NCBI GenBank assembly: GCA_965229935.1
Contig: CBDDKB010000002.1
Span: forward strand, 682,001 to 746,000
Origin: SPJN01 sp965229935
Lineage (GTDB): Bacteria; Pseudomonadota; Alphaproteobacteria; SPJN01
Direction: 5' to 3'
Length of the DNA stretch: 64,000 bases
The notes under the pieces were generated by a model. That model was not told where the DNA came from. It worked only from the letters and a program-made list of their open reading frames with translations, and made no database searches. The first letter of the stretch is position 1, and each line of letters starts with the position of its first letter. Position numbers and translations under genes: made by a program. Shown here in pieces: positions 61,335 through 64,000 of this stretch.

Positions 61335-61821
61335 GAGGGCCTTGGTTCGCGAGGTTCAAACTATAGGCAGATTAGCGACCATTGCGCAAAAGTCAGCCGA
61401 CACGAAGTCGCGGGCAGATTTCGGGTTTTTCTGCACAAAATCCCTAGGCGGCGAAGTAGCAACGGCCTAGCAACGAAATGTCGCAAGGATGAGCACATCT
61501 CGAATTTTTCCAGATGAACAGCGGTTTGCAGGACCGGTTGCGCTTTGCACCGGCAAAGAACCGCAGAATACTGCCGAAAGTTGGCGGTTTATCAGACTGG
61601 CCGCAATTTGCGGCCTGACCTAGACTTATTAACATCACTTGTGTGTTATTAAAAATTTATACCAAAAATGTAATGTAAAACCTTGAATGACGGAAAATGT
61701 ACCGCTAGATAAGGGCCAGTCATTTTCCGCATGTCTGAATCGCGAGTTGGGCGATTTGGGTCATGCGACCATCACACATTTCAACCGGCAGGGCACGTCG
61801 CCCCGGTTGCAGGAGATCATT
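61335..61821. other. gene-free region upstream of the ferredoxin reductase gene
   Basis: About 490 bp without a convincing gene. It contains a 17-bp near-perfect palindrome (61599-61615), two TTATTAA copies exactly 20 bp apart (61626-61632, 61646-61652) and a very A/T-rich stretch to 61690. It presumably holds the promoter and regulatory sites of the downstream operon, and a small RNA is possible. Confidence 0.55.
61599..61615. promoter_or_regulatory. 17-bp palindrome
   Basis: GGCCGCAATTTGCGGCC is symmetric at all eight paired positions around one central T. It is not followed by a T-run. It is a candidate operator or structured RNA element in the leader of the ferredoxin reductase operon. 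Confidence 0.45.
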
Positions 61822-62856
61822 ATGAGCGATCAAACGATCCATGAAACGGACGTTATCATCATTGGCGCAGGGCCGGTTGGCCTGTTCGCTGTGTTTGAGC
61901 TTGGACTTCTGGACCTGAAGGCGCACTTGATCGATATTCTGGACAAGCCCGGTGGCCAGTGTGCAGAGCTTTATCCAGAAAAGCCGATTTATGACATTCC
62001 GGCATTGCCGATTGTCACCGGGCAGGAATTGACGGATCGCTTGCTGGAGCAGATTGCCCCCTTCGGTCCCACATTCCATTACAATCAAATGGCTGAGAAG
62101 CTGACCAAAACAGACGACGGTAAATGGCGTGTGACCACGGATGAGGGCACAATCATTGAAGCGCCCTGTGTTGCCATCGCAGCAGGTGGTGGCAGCTTTA
62201 TGCCCAAGCGTCCTGCCATCCCCGGTATTGATGAGTATGAAGGCAAATCTGTTTTCTATGCCGTGCGCAAGATGGAACAGTTTAAGGGCAAAAACATCCT
62301 TGTTGCTGGCGGTGGTGATTCTGCCCTTGATTGGGCGCTGAATTTGCAGCCCCATGCAGCCTCGCTTGGCCTGATCCATCATCGTGATGGGTTCCGTGCT
62401 GCGCCTGACTCAGTCAACAAAATGCGGTCACTTGTTGAAACGGGCGATATGAACCTGCACATTGCCAAGATTAAAGAACTGCATGGCAGCAATGGTCAGA
62501 TCGAAGCTGTGACAGCATCATCAAAAGAGCAGGGCGATTACACGATTGAGTGCGATACCTTGCTTGCGTTCTATGGCTTGACCATGAAGCTCGGCCCCGT
62601 TGCCAATTTCGGTATCAACCTGCATGAAAATCTGATCCCGGTTGATACAGAAAAATTTGAAACGTCAGAGCCGGGGATTTTCGCCATTGGCGACATCAAC
62701 TCCTATCCGGGTAAGTTGAAACTGATCCTGTCAGGCTTCCATGAAGGGGCATTGATGGCTCAACAAGTGTTCCGTTACTGCCGCCCTGACGAAAAATTGC
62801 GATTCCAGTACACAACATCAAGTTCTGATCTTCAATCCAAGCTCGGTGTCGCGTAA
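61822..62856 (+). CDS. ferredoxin-NADP(+) reductase, thioredoxin-reductase-like
   Basis: FAD enzyme (344 residues) of the TrxR-like ferredoxin-NADP reductase class. FAD site IIGAGPVGLFAVFELG; GGQCAELYPEKPIYDIP; NAD(P) site VAGGGDSALDWAL; C-terminal FAD block GIFAIGDINSYPGKLKLI. It lacks the CxxC redox pair of true thioredoxin reductases. The frame is open from 61687, but ATG 61822 has AGGAG 6 nt upstream. It is followed by a [2Fe-2S] ferredoxin after 34 bp, its likely partner. Confidence 0.93.
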   Translation: MSDQTIHETDVIIIGAGPVGLFAVFELGLLDLKAHLIDILDKPGGQCAELYPEKPIYDIPALPIVTGQELTDRLLEQIAPFGPTFHYNQMAEKLTKTDDGKWRVTTDEGTIIEAPCVAIAAGGGSFMPKRPAIPGIDEYEGKSVFYAVRKMEQFKGKNILVAGGGDSALDWALNLQPHAASLGLIHHRDGFRAAPDSVNKMRSLVETGDMNLHIAKIKELHGSNGQIEAVTASSKEQGDYTIECDTLLAFYGLTMKLGPVANFGINLHENLIPVDTEKFETSEPGIFAIGDINSYPGKLKLILSGFHEGALMAQQVFRYCRPDEKLRFQYTTSSSDLQSKLGVA

Positions 62857-62890
62857 AAGAACGGCATAGAGAGTCGAAAAGGATCAGATC

Positions 62891-63205
62891 ATGAAGATCA
62901 AGGTGACTGACCGCGATGGTGTCGCGCATGAATTGGATGCCATCGAAGGGTGGCGCGTTATGGAAATAATCCGTGATCACGGATTGCCCATTAAGGCTGA
63001 ATGTGGTGGCGCTTGTGCCTGCGCTACCTGCCATGTTTATGTCGATGAGGGCTGGTTGGACAAACTGCCTGACATGCGCGATGACGAGGAAGAAATGCTC
63101 GATACCGCGCTGGAGGTTGAGGATAATTCCCGCCTGTCTTGCCAGATCATTTTCCAGCCCGACCTTGATGGGTTGACCATGACACTGGCGCCAGAAGACC
63201 TGTAA
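62891..63205 (+). CDS. [2Fe-2S] ferredoxin, adrenodoxin type
   Basis: Ferredoxin of 104 residues with cluster ligands in ECGGACACATCHVYV (C-x5-C-x2-C) and LSCQI. The acidic helix PDMRDDEEEMLDTA is typical of adrenodoxin/FdxB proteins and serves partner docking. It is co-transcribed with the ferredoxin reductase upstream and could receive its cluster from the Suf system at 15-22 kb. AAGGA lies just before the ATG. Confidence 0.94.
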   Translation: MKIKVTDRDGVAHELDAIEGWRVMEIIRDHGLPIKAECGGACACATCHVYVDEGWLDKLPDMRDDEEEMLDTALEVEDNSRLSCQIIFQPDLDGLTMTLAPEDL

Positions 63206-63211
63206 GCGCAG

Positions 63212-63886
63212 GTGCTGACAAGAACGCCGTTCGGTCCCCTCGACGCTCTGACCGAACAGATTGACCCAGCATTGTTACCTACCTTGGATCAGGACGCGCT
63301 GTTTGCGCAGCCTGTACGATATTGTGCGCAGATCGCCGATCAGGTTTTGGCCGCATCCCCGGGACGGGATCAAGCCTTGATTTCAATCGGTGGGCAGGCT
63401 GCGCTGCGCGCAAAACTGCCTGATCCCTTTGTGCCGGATCCGTCATGGTTGGCAGACCCCCAACTAGAAGCATTAGGCGCGATGGGGACGATTCCCGCAG
63501 TGCGTGGCATGGGCTTGGCCGGATTGATTTCCGGTTGGGCGGATGGATCGCTTGCTGACGGTGTTGTGTGCTTTGCCAAGGATGCGCTGTCTGCCGCCGA
63601 TGCGGCCGCACAGATCGGCCTTGCCGTTACAGTGTCGGCTGGCCGGCTGACAGAACGGTCCATGACCGACAATTTGGGGCAAAGCCATATCGTTCCGGCT
63701 ATTGACGGTCATCTTGACCCTGACCAGACGTGGGATGCACTGGCGCCTGCTGCGCGTCTTGCCAGCCAGCTAAGGCAGGATGGCATCATCAAGGGGGCGG
63801 CCATCGCGGTTAGGGGCAGGGGGCGGCTGATTGGTAATGTGCAGCCCAGCGCCTTGTTGCGCTTTCGGGCCAGCGAGTGGCGCTGA
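63212..63886 (+). CDS. unrecognised protein of the ferredoxin operon
   Basis: A 224-residue protein that I do not recognise. It starts 6 bp after the ferredoxin stop (GTG 63212), so co-translation is likely. No signal peptide, membrane segment or known motif is visible. The sequence is Ala/Gly/Pro-rich with two Cys (C38, C120), a Gly-rich region around residues 88-113 and a basic C-terminus (RGRGRLIGN, RFRASEWR). The ribosome site before the GTG is weak, so the start may be later. A role connected to the redox pair upstream is inferred only from position. Confidence 0.7.
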   Translation: MLTRTPFGPLDALTEQIDPALLPTLDQDALFAQPVRYCAQIADQVLAASPGRDQALISIGGQAALRAKLPDPFVPDPSWLADPQLEALGAMGTIPAVRGMGLAGLISGWADGSLADGVVCFAKDALSAADAAAQIGLAVTVSAGRLTERSMTDNLGQSHIVPAIDGHLDPDQTWDALAPAARLASQLRQDGIIKGAAIAVRGRGRLIGNVQPSALLRFRASEWR

Positions 63887-63983
63887 CATACCTTGTACAA
63901 TGCCCGAATAAGTGAATAGCCTTTGCCGAATCTTGATGGCATACTCCACACATTAAAACTGTGAATTATGACAGGGAACCATC

Positions 63984-64000
63984 ATGGGCTTTTACGATAA
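63984..64000 (+). CDS. start of a further gene, cut by the window end
   Basis: ATG at 63984 with AGGGAA about 8 nt upstream opens MGFYD before the window ends. Many class I SAM-dependent methyltransferases begin this way, but five codons are too few for an assignment. Confidence 0.4.

Noticed and set aside
61323..61517. Short open frame in the long intergenic region (64 codons)
   Set aside because: It begins inside the chorismate mutase gene on the other strand, is Arg/Ser-rich and lacks a ribosome site; not counted as a gene.
61720..62382. 220-codon open frame on the minus strand
   Set aside because: Antisense to the ferredoxin reductase gene; no domain seen.
1..64000. CRISPR array, prophage, insertion sequences, rRNA genes
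   Set aside because: No regularly spaced repeats, transposase, integrase or phage structural genes were seen, and nothing resembles rRNA; only one tRNA was found.

Overview
The window is a gene-dense chromosomal segment of an alphaproteobacterium. Support comes from a MipZ division ATPase, a suf operon in the alphaproteobacterial order with an Rrf2 regulator and two cysteine desulfurases, a Der GTPase with NKCEG in its first G domain, a perfect CtrA-type TTAA-N7-TTAAC box and a phasin-like protein. The mixed base composition, tight spacing, storage-lipid genes and absence of mobile elements would fit a marine lineage such as SAR116, but that placement is inference. I see no prophage, IS element, CRISPR array or rRNA. 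One tRNA is present, tRNA-Cys(GCA).

Layout. 1-5.1 kb: the 3' part of der, an M23 peptidase, a DUF455 ferritin-like protein and a second, 397-residue ferritin-like diiron protein closed by a strong terminator. 5.1-15.2 kb: bcp and glnE, a giant AsmA/YhdP-like protein, tyrS, anmK and an alpha/beta hydrolase. 15.2-22.6 kb: the Fe-S assembly operon (iscR-type regulator, iscS-type desulfurase, sufB, sufC, sufD, sufS, sufT, sufA), preceded by a promoter with an IscR type-1-like operator between its -35 and -10. 22.6-30.7 kb: TfoX-N, DinB and DUF389 proteins, panC, mipZ, a membrane J-domain protein, a phasin-like protein, a DUF1499 protein and clpS-clpA. 30.7-35.5 kb: two GST-fold proteins and the sulfate-activation genes cysD and cysNC. 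35.8-47.2 kb: tRNA-Cys, a small membrane protein and an exopolysaccharide locus (sugar transferase, BY-kinase/chain-length protein, PPP phosphatase, a repeat-helical membrane protein, O-antigen ligase/polymerase-like protein, export protein, DUF3604 protein, hexapeptide acyltransferase). 47.2-53.1 kb: znuB and znuA (no znuC), DUF423, recX, a WS/DGAT acyltransferase, a DUF2817 peptidase-like protein and cytochrome c. 53.3-57 kb: an Mla-type ABC lipid transporter (STAS-MlaE, MlaF, MlaD, auxiliary lipoprotein). 57-64 kb: a small unknown protein, an NHL-repeat thioredoxin, manC, an MBL-fold hydrolase, a chorismate mutase-like protein, ferredoxin reductase and [2Fe-2S] ferredoxin with an unrecognised gene directly behind them, and the first codons of a further gene.

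How the genes may work together. Fe-S supply (suf) feeds ferredoxin and other clusters. ManC makes GDP-mannose that the polysaccharide locus could use. The AsmA-like protein and the Mla system both serve envelope lipid transport. WS/DGAT and the phasin-like protein suggest carbon storage. Regulatory sites legible by eye are the IscR-type operator (15.3 kb), a CtrA-type box in the divergent exopolysaccharide promoter region (37.85 kb), a perfect CRP-type TGTGA-N6-TCACA site (59.97 kb) and several hairpins of unknown role. No clearly new defence or metabolic system is evident. The best leads are the paired ferritin-like proteins, the BY-kinase with a degenerate P-loop beside a PPP phosphatase, and the unknown gene in the ferredoxin operon.
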